The notes beneath the pieces are model-generated. The model ran no database searches, was not told the origin of the DNA, and saw nothing but the letters and a program-made list of their open reading frames with translations. Position numbers and translations under genes: made by a program. A stretch of DNA of 64,000 nt from Notospermus geniculatus. Lineage: Eukaryota > Nemertea > Pilidiophora > Heteronemertea > Lineidae. Shown piece by piece: positions 31,906-42,768 of the stretch. The number at the start of each line of letters is the position of its first letter. The stretch's first letter is position 1. Location of the stretch: assembly GCA_002633025.1 (NCBI GenBank), contig NMRB01000407.1, forward strand, positions 189,811-253,810, written 5' to 3'.

Positions 31906-32088
31906 ATGGCGGCTTTCTTAATATGCTACATGTACGAGGGACGATAAATCGCCGCTAGTGTCAAGTGTGAAATAGCTCTTCCACATTGACAGATCGGGGC
32001 GGGGGGAGATTCCGAATAAAAAACGCATTTCCTTGGACTACGGCCCCTGAGATGCCAGGAATTCGCTTCTAACGGCTTCTGTTTATAA

Positions 32089-33046
32089 TTAGTCCGGGGG
32101 CTGAGGGGGGTCCTGTGTGCAATCGGATGTGCCCTCATTTTGACTCCTGATCCTGATAGTATACCCCTAGGTAAGTAAAAAAAACTTGGGTGGACAGTCT
32201 GGATCACGGGCAGGAAGGGTGAAATTCAAGATGGCGTCCAAGATGGCCGCTGTATCATAAATTCGTTCATAACTCATAAATGAAATGGGCTAGAGAAATA
32301 ATTCTGGTGTCCTTACCTAGGTTTTGGGGGTCAGGGAATCCAATGAAACCGTTATTTTGGTCGTAACCAAATTAGGTCATGGTGAAATCAAATATGGCAC
32401 CGAAAAAGGAGCCGCGACATTGAATCATCTGTAACTTCCTAAGTACTTGGTCTAGAATCACAATTTTGGTGTCTATACCTAGGTTTTGGGGGTCAGGGAC
32501 ACCATAATTGTGATTCTAGACCAAGTACTAAGGAAGTTACAGACATGATTCAATGTTGCGGCTCCTTTTTCGGCGCCATATTTGAATTCGCCATGACCTA
32601 TTTTGGTTACGACCAAAATAACGGTTTCATTGGATTCCCTGACCCCCAAAACCTAGGTATAGACACCAAAATTCTGATTCTAGACCAAGTACTTAGGAAG
32701 TTACAGATGATTCAATGTCGCGGCTCCTTTTTCGGCGCCATATTTGATTTCACCATGACCTAATTTGGTTACGACCAAAATAACGGTTTCATTGGATTCC
32801 CTGACCCCCAAAACCTAGGTAAGGACACCAGAATTATTTCTCTAGCCCATTTCATTTATGAGTTATGGACGAATTTATGATACAGCGGCCATCTTGGACG
32901 CTATCTTGAATTTCACCCTTCCTGCCCGTGACCCAGACTGTCCACCCAAGTTTTTTTACTTACCTAGGGGTATACGATCAGGATCAGGAATCAAAATGCG
33001 GGCACATCCGATTGCACACAGGACCCCCCTCAGCCCCAGGACTAAT
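32089..33046. repeat. Long palindrome with inverted and tandem ~160-bp units
   Basis: The left arm from ATTAGTCCGGGGGCTGAGG and the right arm ending in its complement pair over about 330 bp each. Between them a ~160-bp unit (CTAGACCAAGTACTTAGGAA … GACCCCCAAAACCTAGGTA) occurs twice in direct tandem (about 32510-32670 and 32671-32830) and about 1.3 times inverted in the left arm. No coding content. It lies in an intron of the channel gene. Confidence 0.75.
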
Positions 33047-33398
33047 GGCGGCGTTGACTGATATTTACGGTACATTAACATTATGCCCCTCGCCCTCATG
33101 CCAGCGAACCGTTGTTGCCGTTAGGCTTGTCTTCATTTAAAATTGTAGACTGGGTAGTTAATAGTGAATTCACGTGAAAAACTGATGCTGCAGTTGGCTC
33201 TGGAGAAGGTGAAAATGTGTCAAAATGCTGATGCTAAAGGTAGTAGGACTAGAGAAGCGGGCACCCCAGTCAATACTGTCACTGCTCACTCTCCTATATC
33301 GCACGGGCTAAATCCCACGATTTATCAGTTTTTTTGCATTTTTCTCGAAATGATCAAATTGTGACTTAGTAGGTTTTACCAGATGACGGCAGACTTAC

Positions 33399-34903
33399 TT
33401 GTAAAATGTGGCAGATGGCTCAATCTGTCTCTTGTATCTGCCCAACAACGCCAACAACCTCTCAACTAGTGGCACCAAGTGATCAAGTAAAAATTTTGTA
33501 CGACGATTCAAATAGGTTAGCCAATGCAGCAGGTACGAACTGTTAATATCAGCGCATGACGCAACTCCCCAGCGCAATGGCATCTCTTTAGCAGCGCCCT
33601 GGTCTTCCTTCTCAAATTGGCCAATGAAGGTTTTGTCCATTTCGACAATCTTCGCACGCAGTTTCACTTCAAATGTTTTGTAATTATCCTGAAGGCGAGA
33701 GAGACGCGAGAACAATTCACTAACGTATTTTTCGCGAATGAAACGAATAATGGATTGCGATTCAGAGGGGCCTTTCTTGGTGACCTCCTCGAGTTTGCTC
33801 ATGTTCAGAAACATCGGACAGTCCTTGTTGGCATACTCCTGATTCTTACAGCCTAGCCCTAGCCATTCCATGTACACTTTCCATATACTTTTTCTACTTT
33901 CGACAATAAACGTGTCGTTATAAATCAGGCGAAAATCCATATCAGAAGCAAAGCCATCAACCTCCGCAGAAATCTTCTCAGCAAAGTGCATAATATCCAC
34001 ACGCCTCGCGTCGGCGTATTCAGAGGGAATACTGAATGTGTTTCGTAAGAGATCCCTTCTAAACGTACCGAGGTGAAGCATCTTATTGGAATACGATTCC
34101 TCTCCCTTTTCAAATTCCCTGTACTTCTTTTGTGAGTTTCCTATCAATAAATCCTGTAGTTTTTTCAAGTCATTGATGGCATTATGTATGGCAGTCGAAT
34201 AACTTTTCATGACCTCCGCCCTTTTCGCTGCTACGTTCTTTATAGGTCGCGTCATGTGGACCTGGCCAGCATTGCCTGCTGTGGTGCGCAGAATTGGTGA
34301 ACAGTTTCCATAATGGACGAAAATGTCGTCCAAAACTTTCCGTGAATAATTCAACCTGTGTATTTCCTCGTCAAGTCGAAATACAGCCTCCTGCTTTAGA
34401 TAATTATCATCGGCTGAATCATTATCACTGGCCAAAATTGCATCACCGACTAACCACAACAAAGAATGGGTACGGGATGCAACATCGGGAAATTTCTCGA
34501 ATAGAGGCAAGTAAAAACTATTGTCGTAATAACTTTTTTAAATCGGTATAGTACTTTCCAACCCGTAAGAAAAACGAGCGACAATCTTCTGCATCGGATT
34601 TCAATTGATTTCGAAGATAAACCATTCTTTCCACAAATTTTTCCCCAAAGTCCGCTATCAACATCGTCAAAATGTCTGCAAAACCTTGCATTATGCCAGA
34701 AGATTTCTCATAAATTTTCTTATCCGTGTTGATGTGATAATCTACCGCCTTCTGTTTATCCTCCATTATTTTCTTAAGATAGTTCTTGTCAAGTTTTTCT
34801 ATGTCTTTGCCCGAGGCCTTCAGGAATGAAAAGCTGGAGTCGTAATTGGTAGAGGTGCATGGAGGTTCGCAGACGACGCATTCCACATTTGAGTCATTCC
34901 CCT
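33399..34903 (-). CDS. DEG/ENaC giant exon with ~455-residue insert (one frameshift)
   Basis: After TTTCTTTCCAG the exon begins with the canonical Cys-rich end of the DEG/ENaC ectodomain: ECVVCEPPCTSTNYDSSFSF, then DIEKLDKNY. In ordinary members about 20 residues follow before the …DIFFE… strand. Here about 455 residues intervene before the donor ACAA|GTAAGT at 33399. The insert is helix-rich and charged (FADILTMLIADFGEKFVERM, LKKLQDLLIGNSQKKYREFE, LSRLQDNYKTFEVKLRAKIV). It has no hydrophobic segment long enough for a membrane helix, five cysteines, and five N-glycosylation sequons (NYS, NCS, NDT, NMS, NSS), as expected outside the cell. A one-base excess at the A6 run (T6 on the plus strand, 34534-34539) splits the frame; homopolymer error or real mutation cannot be told apart. 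The insert resembles no domain I recognise. Confidence 0.82.
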
Positions 34904-35454
34904 CTGGAAAGAAAACTAATGAGGAACCCGCACACTAACGTCACGACGTGGCGCTGCGAGCGTTTGTACCGAAGTCTCTGTTTTTCTAACGTTATTTCCA
35001 TTTATTTCTGGCGTAAAAATAAACCATTTGTGTTGGTCGCCCAACAATAAAACTTACACCATCTTGTAGCAGATGAAATTTTCTTTTAATCTCATTCCTT
35101 TTTTTCTTAAAATGAAGAGATACAATGGCGATAAAAGCAAGTCTTTTGTGTCACTTTTCCTGTAGAAAAATGTACAGGCAATTTTTTATGACGCAACGTC
35201 AGCACCTAACATGACGTAAATGACACCTAAAATGACGTCAATGACGTCGTTTCGGTACAAGCGCTCGCAGCGCCGACCTGTCGGTGAGCGGGTTCCCCAT
35301 TGCAGTTTATTGCAGGAACTTGATAACTGAGTTGGAAACTGATGAATCCTCTGGATATTTTGCCTGCAATGAAGCCGAAAGATGTAGTTGCTACATGGAC
35401 AGCCGAACTCTTCCATATCCCTTACGAAAATGTGCCACGTGTAAATGACACTAC

Positions 35455-35576
35455 CAGGGTTGGACCTACCATTACCTTTTTTTAGCCAAAGTAAAGAAAA
35501 TCCCTATTGAACACACTATTGAACAATAGCGATTTTCTTTACTCTGGCTAAAAATGTATTGGTAGGGCCAACCCTG
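35455..35576. mobile_element. Short hAT-like MITE, CAGGGTTGG ends
   Basis: Ends CAGGGTTGGACCTACC and near-complement, flanked by CACTAC at 35449-35454 and 35577-35582. The duplication is 6 bp rather than the usual 8 for hAT, so the class is tentative. Confidence 0.55.
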
Positions 35577-35580
35577 CACT

Positions 35581-35651
35581 ACCACGTGGTAATGGGCGAA
35601 TTTTACACAAAAGTGTGTACTTTTGTAAATTTCGCCCATTACCATGTGGTA
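35581..35651. repeat. Palindrome TACCACGTGGTAATGGGCGA
   Basis: 70-bp inverted repeat with a short loop around TACACAAAAGTGTGTA. Confidence 0.6.
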
Positions 35652-36335
35652 ATGTCATTTACAGATGGCACATTTTTGTAAGCACATGGCTGGAATACAG
35701 GCCTATACTGCAAATGACCTGTAATCCGACACGCGGCGTATTTATTATCAAATACAGTACGTGTGGCGCCATCTAGGACCAGGACATTCTTGTGTTCGTT
35801 GCATTTTGTCAGAAAACAGGAATCGGAAGAGCTTTCACAAGCCGATGTCAAAATCCATGTTGTTCCTGCCGTCGAGTCTATATTCTGGCAACTTTGACCC
35901 AATGGAATGGGGAAGTTACCGTATGGATTTTCCACGAACCTTTAATCACACGCGGTTCTTAAATAACCCGCGTGTCGTTTATCCCGACAGGTCGGGACAG
36001 CGATCGATGTGACCGAACCGACGTCATTGACGTCGTTTTATGTGTTGACGTTGCGTCATGAAAAAAACAGCTGTACATTTTTCTACAGGAAAAAATGAGA
36101 TAAAGACGTTGCCGTTATCGCCATCCTATCTCTTTATTTTTAGGAAAAAAGCAAAGAAATTACAGGAATTTTCATCCGCGACAAGATGGTGTAAATTTTA
36201 ATGTCATGCGACCGAAAAAATAGGGGTTTATTTCCCGCCAGAAGTTAATGGAAATGACTGGATATCACGTTGAAAAAAGAAACTTCGGTCACATCGATCG
36301 CAGCGGCAGTGGCGTTAGTTCGCCCGGTTCCTCAT

Positions 36336-38240
36336 TGGGGAACGACCACAAATGGTCGATAGGCATGATTAAAAACCGCTAAGCTCTGCCACATTACATA
36401 ACTTCCACATTCCATTGGGTCGTAGTTAGATATTGCTGGACTTTACCAACCTTGTTCTTTTTCAGCCGCCAGATCCTTTGAAACTGTGCACAAGGGAGTG
36501 CCTACAAAATGAAGACAGAGAATGATCACAAGTAAATTTTCTCACTCTGGTCTATGAATTGGCTGGGCAACAAAGAACACATGACGTCATCAATGAGGCT
36601 TCCGAAGGCAACTGCTCGGCGATTTCCGTGATAACTCGCATTTCCCCTGGGACACAATTCCGACGCAGCCATCTTGAATGCACAACGATTTCCCTGCGTT
36701 TCTGGGGGTTTGGATGTGGTTCGCCTCATCACACCTGCAGCACCCTAGGCATGAACTAACTAACGTTGCGTTATTGGATCAATAATTGGCAGATTGGGTG
36801 AGATACCGGTACGTTTATATATAACTAGCGAAGAAGTACCCGTGCCAATCGGTAATTGTGTCCATACCTTAGAATACAGCGAAAAAAAAACATGTTGATT
36901 TTCACCAAACAGTGCCCTCCCAACAACAATCACCAGCTTCCCAGTTCTGTGGCCCCGGATCAATCCCCCGGACTGTTTGGGGAATTAATTCCCCTGGGGA
37001 TTGTCCTCGAAGCAATGCAGCACCTCCATTTTCATGGCCGCATCCACGATTTTGAGGAAAAGGATGGGACCGGCGTAGCCCCCGATAAGAACTGCGAACG
37101 CCATAGATGCGAAGCCTCAGCGGGGTTGTGAGGGGAGGGGCTCCCCGAGAATAATTCGAAAATTCATGTGGCCAAGACGCGTTTCCCTGGCATCTAAAGC
37201 CTCGCTTATGTCGCCCTACGCTGTGATAGAAATAGCGTCAACNTATCAGTTGCAACTTGTTGACGCTGTTTCTATCACAGCGTAGGGCGACATAAGCGAG
37301 GCTTTAGTTCCAACTACGCGCCGATTATCAGTTGCCAACTAGTTCTGACTGTACGTAAGGGCGACATAAACGAGGCTTAAGAACGAAACTGTGACTTTTC
37401 TAGGACGAAATGTCCCGAGATTCTTGTCCTGAGAGGTTGGCAGACAACGGTCATTGCGGAAATGGTGCTGACAAAGTATTGAAAAGAAAAAAGGGGAATT
37501 TCCTGAAGGACTTTCCCCGAGTATAAATTGTACAATAATGAGAAGCAAACCCTTATTCTGACTCCCACAAAGTCATTTTCGGAAATTCAACTTCCAGTTG
37601 CATCAGAATAGTGTATCATCTCCGATCGTGGCAAATTTAAAGGTGAAACAAAGCCGCAAAGTATGACATAGGCCTATCGATCCCCTAAGGGATCGATAGG
37701 AAGGGAAGGGAAACCCTACCAACAGCAGCTGGAGGCGTAGCTAAATATACTTGGGGGATTCCTTGGAAAATCCCTGGAATTCCCATTCAGCAGGGAATCC
37801 CTCCACTGTGTAAAAATAGAATTCCAGGTCACCAAAGGATTCCCCTGTCAAAACCATCTTGGAACCAATTTTTTTTCGGTTTTTATTTGCTATAAACACA
37901 GACTGATACCTGGCCTACACATTAGACCACCGTTCATTACTTGGATGCTGCCCAATTTCCAGGAGTGAGACAAAAAATGACCCTCCTCTCTTATAATATA
38001 GATATGCCTCAACTTAACCAGCAAATAAGGTTCAACATCTTAACAGGCCAAAATTCTGCCAAAATAGTCCCACGGTCCTGACGCCGGCGGTCACGTGGAT
38101 TTGTTGATAAACAATATGGCTGCCTTGGACTTGTGTCCGAGGTGAAATGCGCCGCCCAGTGGAAAGATAAGCAGTTCGCCTCAGGTCGTTCTGAATGTCT
38201 CAATACCTTCGTTCTCAATACGTCTACACAGCTTACGTAC
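36336..38240. other. Intron sequence without recognised gene, includes a 114-bp hairpin
   Basis: Lies between the fourth and fifth channel exons. 37194-37307 is an almost perfect hairpin (CTAAAGCCTCGCTTATGTCG arms) with the single N at 37243 in its loop, and a third partial copy of the arm occurs at 37352-37378. Nothing else coding is seen. Confidence 0.5.
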
Positions 38241-38403
38241 CGGTACCATCATCCTTCCATCGCGATGACTTTCTGCATCCGTACTTCGCGACGTATTTTC
38301 TTGCCTCACAGTCTTCACGACAAGCCATGTCTGTGTATTTGTCGAAGTACTTCAGCTCCTTCCCCTCAGTGCAGTTAGTCGTTTTGCTGTTGATCCGTAT
38401 CAT
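38241..38403 (-). CDS. DEG/ENaC exon: Cys-rich YFDKYT segment
   Basis: Acceptor CTGAACAG, donor G|GTACGT. The exon reads RINSKTTNCTEGKELKYF, DKYTDMACREDCEARKYVAK and YGCRKSSRWKDDG. This matches the family pattern of a Cys, then L-x-Y-F-x-x-Y-T-x-x-x-C-x-x-x-C and a further Cys, the thumb/palm disulphide segment. It starts in phase 0 and ends one base into a codon that the giant exon completes as Glu. It contains an NCT glycosylation site. Confidence 0.85.
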
Positions 38404-38799
38404 CTGTTCAGAAAAAAGAATGTCAATTTGATTATTTCATCAGAAGTGATCATAATGCAAGGAAACCGCCATTTTATAAAATTCATGAGACTCGCAGCTT
38501 TTCGCTTCATGACAGTAGGCTACCTGCTCTTCCATACATACAAGTAGCTGAGAGTACGTTGACTACATACGTCCGCAAAGCGTTTTACTGAGAGTGAGTT
38601 CAATATTGCACATCGGCTCTGTAAATAATTATCTTCGTTGTTCTCATCATTTTTTTGGCAAATTGTTGCCTTGGGGTTCTTCTTTTGCCAGTTTGTTGCC
38701 ATTTCCGAGTTTTGGGCATTCCCTTTTTTGGCTAGTTGTTGTCACTCCATTTTGGCCAAAATACCAAATAACTTCATGTTCAGCTTTTCATTTACTTAC

Positions 38800-38981
38800 C
38801 GTTTGACGTTTCAGGGCAACGAAAGTGTACGTCCCCGGTCCGATTCCTTCTCCTTTGGACGCAATCATTGGAACATCCTCAGGGTCCAAAAAGACTAATT
38901 TGAATCCTTTTGATGGGTGGGATCCGGTTGAATATTCGTAGCTTTCGATGTTCAGCAGCAAGTGTAGACCTTCTGTTGAAC
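38800..38981 (-). CDS. DEG/ENaC exon: GLHLLLNIE … GPGTYTFVALKR
   Basis: Acceptor ACTCTAG and donor GTAAGT. The exon encodes STEGLHLLLNIESYEY, GFKLVFLDPEDVPMIASKG and IGPGTYTFVALKRQT. This is the most diagnostic stretch of the ectodomain, matching the G-L-x-L-x-L-N, H-D-P-x-D-x-P and G-P-G-x-x-x-x-x-x-x-K-R signatures of ASIC and ENaC subunits. Phase 2 of the first codon is supplied by the preceding exon's final G. Confidence 0.9.
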
Positions 38982-39259
38982 CTAGAGTAACACAATCAAC
39001 AACATTATTCAAGAATAGTCCTCCTTACACAGAGTACGTGCATACCTAATGTTCCATCGTCATCTTGCATTGTGGCATACTGGCATGACTAGTAATAAAA
39101 TCGTCAAGCCTTCGACGCCGTTTGCAGTGGCGCCAAGTGGCGATCTCAACCTTCAAAAATGAATTTTAGGAACAGCATGGATTCTCTTCATTTTCCCATG
39201 CAAGATGTGATACCACTAGCCTATCAGGACAAGAACTTGTAGAATTCGTAGTGCAATAC

Positions 39260-39393
39260 CTGCCGCCATTTGCTGTGGAAGTTCGCTTCCATTTCCTCTC
39301 GTGTTGAGTCCTTCGAATTTGTAACACAGACCGTGATCGGTCATTATCGGTGAAAAGTCGTCGAACGTGCATTCGTGCTTGCCAAAACGACAC
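39260..39393 (-). CDS. DEG/ENaC exon: C-x-F-G-x-x-C … D-x-G-x-C-Y-x-F
   Basis: Acceptor TACTCTTAG, donor CAG|GTATTG. The exon encodes CRFGKHECTFDDFSPIMTDH, GLCYKFEGLNTRGNGSE and LPQQMAA. This corresponds to the family signature C-x-W/F-x-G/K-x-x-C…F…T-D-x-G-x-C-Y-x-F-N. The first base completes Arg with AG of the previous exon. It carries an NGS sequon. The frame is short, which is why it does not stand out without splicing. Confidence 0.87.
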
Positions 39394-39645
39394 CTAAGAG
39401 TAATTCCATTGCTTGGTTATAATTCCTTACTTGGTGATAGTTTACAGCAGTTTACATAATGGTCAGGCTGCTCAAAGTGAAACAGACCAAATGCGACAAA
39501 TACGATCAAATGGGCAATATAGTCGTAGGTATACACACCTTACATTGAGCACATCTGCAGTACAATGTATCACAGAGATTTCTTTAATACACCGATAGAA
39601 TACAAGATATCCAACATAGAGCACAAAGAACGACACACAAAATGG

Positions 39646-40628
39646 TACGAAGCGTAAAAGTCGTCTCCGAATTTCGCAAATTTTCGACGCCAACTGGGGT
39701 CTTTCTCAGGCACTTTCTAATAAAGATCCCAGAAGTAAATGAGGTGGATTCCAATATTATGGATCTGAAATATTAATACAGAAACGCTGAAAAAACAAGA
39801 AGGTGTGAAAAGTTTAGGTTTGACTGAAAGAGTTGGGTACAAACAGGAGTATTAGGGAATTGAAAGGATCTGGATGGAAGAGGAAGATTTCCGTCACGCG
39901 CGTACCCGAGCTTAATGTGCCATAACTGACTTGATCCGTTTCACAAGGTAAAATTCACACTTCCCAGATACTAATTTCATACGGATTCTATGATCATAGA
40001 GTTGTATGCTTGACACTAATCGTGTGTACATATCTAACAGATGTTATCGATGAAAGGCAGTTGAGTTATTGACGTGGCATGTTGTTGTGTATAAGTATCT
40101 CAGAAATGATAGGACGTATTTCAGCGTTAAAGTTCAAACCTTTGAAAATTCGTATTTAGGCAAAGAATTGGTTACNTTATGGCACATTAAGCTCGGGCAC
40201 GCGCGTGACGGAAATCTTCCTCTTCCATCCAGATCCTTTCAATTCCCTAATACTAACAGGGACCCATTGTTGGGTGGTGGAATTGATAACAATGAGAAGT
40301 TTATACAGATATATAAACTTCTGTGTGAACTTCTCTTTGTAATCAGTTCCAGCACCCAACAATGGGTCCCTGTTTCTACCCAACTCCTTCAGTCCAACTT
40401 AAACTGTTCACACCTTGTTTTTTCATCATTTCTGTATCAACTCCATCAGTCAACCGAAACTTTTCACACCTTCTTATTTTTTCAGCGTTTCTGTATTAAT
40501 ACTTCAGATCCATAATATTGGAATTCACCTAATTTACTTCTGGGATCTCTACTAGAAACTGCCTGAGTAAGACCCCGGTTGGGGTCGAAAACTTGCGAAA
40601 TTCGGAAACAACTTTTACGTTTCGTATA
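39646..40628. repeat. Palindromic element with nested GGGACCCATTGTTGGG hairpin
   Basis: Arms from TACGAAGCGTAAAAGTCG to the complement of ACTTTTACGTTTCGTA share CTTCCTCTTCCATCCAGATC and AGATCCCAGAAGTAAAT blocks. The right arm contains an extra ~115-bp hairpin (40258-40373) missing from the left arm. The single N at 40176 lies near the centre. It lies in the first recovered intron of the channel gene. Confidence 0.65.
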
Positions 40629-41071
40629 CAGAATTCCAGACAGTGAGATTAAAGCAAATGGCTCGCGGGCTTGGTTGACAGTTGTTTATTGTTGACATGT
40701 CCTCAAATCAAGCGCTGTTTTGAGAAAAAGGCGAAAGAAGGATTTTAGTCTAATGGGAAATGCATTAGACAGCCAAACTTCGGATGCGTATTCTGCAAAA
40801 TCTGCCGCTTTGAAATCAATGTGAATAGTACAAAATGTACATCTTGACCGACTGAATTTGAAAATGTCATTAACCCATTTTAATGGAATTTTAATGGAAC
40901 CTTGTCCCCAGGTGCACGTTCGCATATTTGCACAGGTTTTGCCTATGATTGGAGCACGGCTTTGACTGGAGACTGGGAGGTACCACCAAAAATCAAAACA
41001 AACCCCGCGAGCCATTCGCTTTAAGATTGGCCTACTCTGTAAAAAGTCAATTGTTTTACTTAATCCTTTAC

Positions 41072-41305
41072 CTGGCAATCATCTCTTCAGCTCTATGCCC
41101 CAGCTGCCTCTCTAACTCTTCCCACGTTTGTCCGACGAACATTCCATAGCTTTCGTTAGATACTGTTTTGAGTCCAACATCACAATCTGAAGGTGTGTCT
41201 TTTAGGGCCATGTTGTACAAATCTTCAAGTGTTGGTTTTGAATTGGCGGTGTTGAAGATGAGTTTCAAATACGTACTTGCATTATTGTCAACTGCAGCGG
41301 TGAAT
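41072..41305 (-). CDS. DEG/ENaC exon: first recovered ectodomain segment
   Basis: Acceptor GTATTTTAG, donor CCAG|GTAAAG. The exon encodes FTAAVDNNASTYLKLIFN, KPTLEDLYNMALKDTPSDCD and GQTWEELERQLGHRAEEMIA, ending AG|, which with the next exon's G gives Arg before the Cys. This is the variable finger-side region that precedes the first conserved Cys pair; on its own it would not be diagnostic, but phase and order fit. It has NAS and NES sequons. The preceding exon should carry TM1 and was not found. Confidence 0.75.
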
Positions 41306-41496
41306 CTAAAATACTAGACTGAGTTATTCATGTCACATACGACAGCACGAAGGATATAAAGGCCAATTCATACTTCTCCGTTTTGCGCTTTGCGCTTGTC
41401 CGTTCCCTATGTTTATGTGTGGTACCAAGAATAAAATTACTTTTTCTACTACGCGCTCACATAAGAAACGACTGCTAGACTGCTAACCCTAAAGGT

Positions 41497-42552
41497 CGTC
41501 GCATGCGATAATTACCTTTGAGGTCGATCAGTGATGTCATCCACGACATCACTGATCTTCCAAGGAAGCATTTGTCGCAAACGAGTCAACAAAAACTAAA
41601 AAAACTAAAAATATGTTCAGTTGCTGCTGTGGTCGCAAGGCCGGTCGCCTAGAAAATCGCTCGAAAAATCGCCAGTGTGCGCCATGCTCTACCCTTCCGA
41701 CTGCCAGAGCGACTAGAGGTTTGCAGGATTTGTCGCGTGGTCTGCGGCAAATCGTTGCACCAAGCGACCAGTCACTGTGGTCGCACGATTAATCGAATCT
41801 CGTCTCATATCTGATTGCTTGAGTGGTCGTTACATTGTTTGCGGATAATTTATTGTTGCACTGGGCGATCTCAATGACTGGTTTCAATGGCCAATGGAGA
41901 CAAAAGAATTTCGATCGCATCAAGAGACCCAAAATTTAACATGTTCAATTTTCGGTCACAAAGGTCGACTTGCTTTGCGACTAGTCGACCGATACAAAAA
42001 CGATGAAACTTTCACCCGCAAACAATTCCGATGCGACGCCACAATACTCGGCGACTTCACTCGCTTCCGGAGGTCGTCAGTCGTTTGCGGATGGTTCACT
42101 GAAATGGTCGCAAGTGTGGTCGGCGAGCGACCTCGCACCCGATGGTTGCCTGCGACGTCGTGGTCGCCAGTCTCGTCGGTGGTCGCATTATTTTGGTCGC
42201 AGGTGTGCGCCATGCTTCAAGGCAACGAATTTCGTCGTGAAAAAGGAAATTTCTTTTGTAAAGGGATTGTCGAACAAGCCCTTCAGTTATCAGTGCAGTG
42301 ACAAAAACGGTCCAACATGTATCTGATCACCTGAAATTACATGAGCTGGAAACAGAATGAGAAGGTTCTAAAGCATGGCGCACACTGGCGATTTTCTAGG
42401 CGACCGGCCTTGCGACCACAGCAGCGACTGAACATATTTTTATTTGTTTTTAGTTTTTGTTAATTAGTTTGCGACAAATGCTTCATTGGAAGATCAGTGA
42501 TGTCGCGGATAACATCACTGATCGATCGCAAAGGTAATTATCGCATGCGACG
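41497..42552. repeat. Long palindromic element with GTCGC-rich interior
   Basis: Arms of about 190 bp: CGTCGCATGCGATAATTACC, CGATCAGTGATGTC and GGCGACCGGCCTTGCGACC's complement are all found in both orientations. The interior has many GGTCGC motifs. An open frame over 41894-42301 shows no known domain. Confidence 0.65.
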
Positions 42553-42589
42553 TAGTAGTCGCATTGGTAGTCGCCCCCATTGTAGTCGC

Positions 42590-42690
42590 TCGTGTGGCTT
42601 TCCATTAACGCTCGAAAGCATTGTTTGTTTCCGCGGCGTTGTTCACGGACAAAGGATGCGGCGTCGCACGCTCGAAAATCGCGTGAATAG
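42590..42690. repeat. Repeat related to the right end of the window (63863-64000)
   Basis: Shares CTTTCCATT, ACGCTCGAAAGCATTG and the Ccgcg…acggac block with 63865-63960. Confidence 0.5.
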
Positions 42691-42768
42691 ATTCTTACCC
42701 TAAAGAGACTAAACGTGGCATGGAAATAGGAAATACTGTTCTAACAAGATGACATTGTAAATGTCTAA

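Larger units (their letters stand above)
29757..33388. repeat. Possible outer element defined by inverted ends, with several elements inside
   Basis: GGTCTGGAAAAACCTACTAA at 29757 pairs with the near-complement at about 33367-33388, followed by TCACA in both. The interior holds at least three separate elements. The flanks show no clear duplication. Confidence 0.4.
34919..36335. mobile_element. Long palindromic element abutting the giant exon
   Basis: The left end near ATGAGGAACCCG pairs with CGGTTCCTCAT near 36336. The arms of about 320 bp share ACACCATCTTG, CTGTAGAAAAATGTACAG and ATGACGCAACGTCA blocks. The middle holds further hairpins, including a hAT-like MITE. It begins 16 bp from the exon border at 34903, so the branch-point region of that exon lies in or beside the element. 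Confidence 0.65.
28727..41305 (-). other. DEG/ENaC channel gene, six exons recovered
   Basis: Spliced minus-strand gene of the degenerin/epithelial sodium channel superfamily (trimeric sodium channels with two membrane helices and a large extracellular domain). Exons in order are 41305-41072, 39393-39260, 38981-38800, 38403-38241, 34903-33399 and 28818-28727. Each is bordered by AG and GT, and every junction phase agrees (2, 1, 0, 1, 2, then 1 at the open end). Together they give about 770 residues, almost all extracellular domain. A 1-base excess in the fifth exon shifts the frame once. The exons for TM1 and for TM2 plus the C-tail were not found; they may be outside the window, in unrecognised short exons, or lost. 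Introns are filled with palindromic elements. The subfamily (ASIC/BASIC-like or FaNaC-like) cannot be fixed. Confidence 0.88.

Noticed and set aside
34528-34545. Programmed -1 frameshift at A AAA AAG in the channel exon
   Set aside because: The downstream frame requires a +1 (or -2) shift, not -1, so an indel is the simpler explanation.
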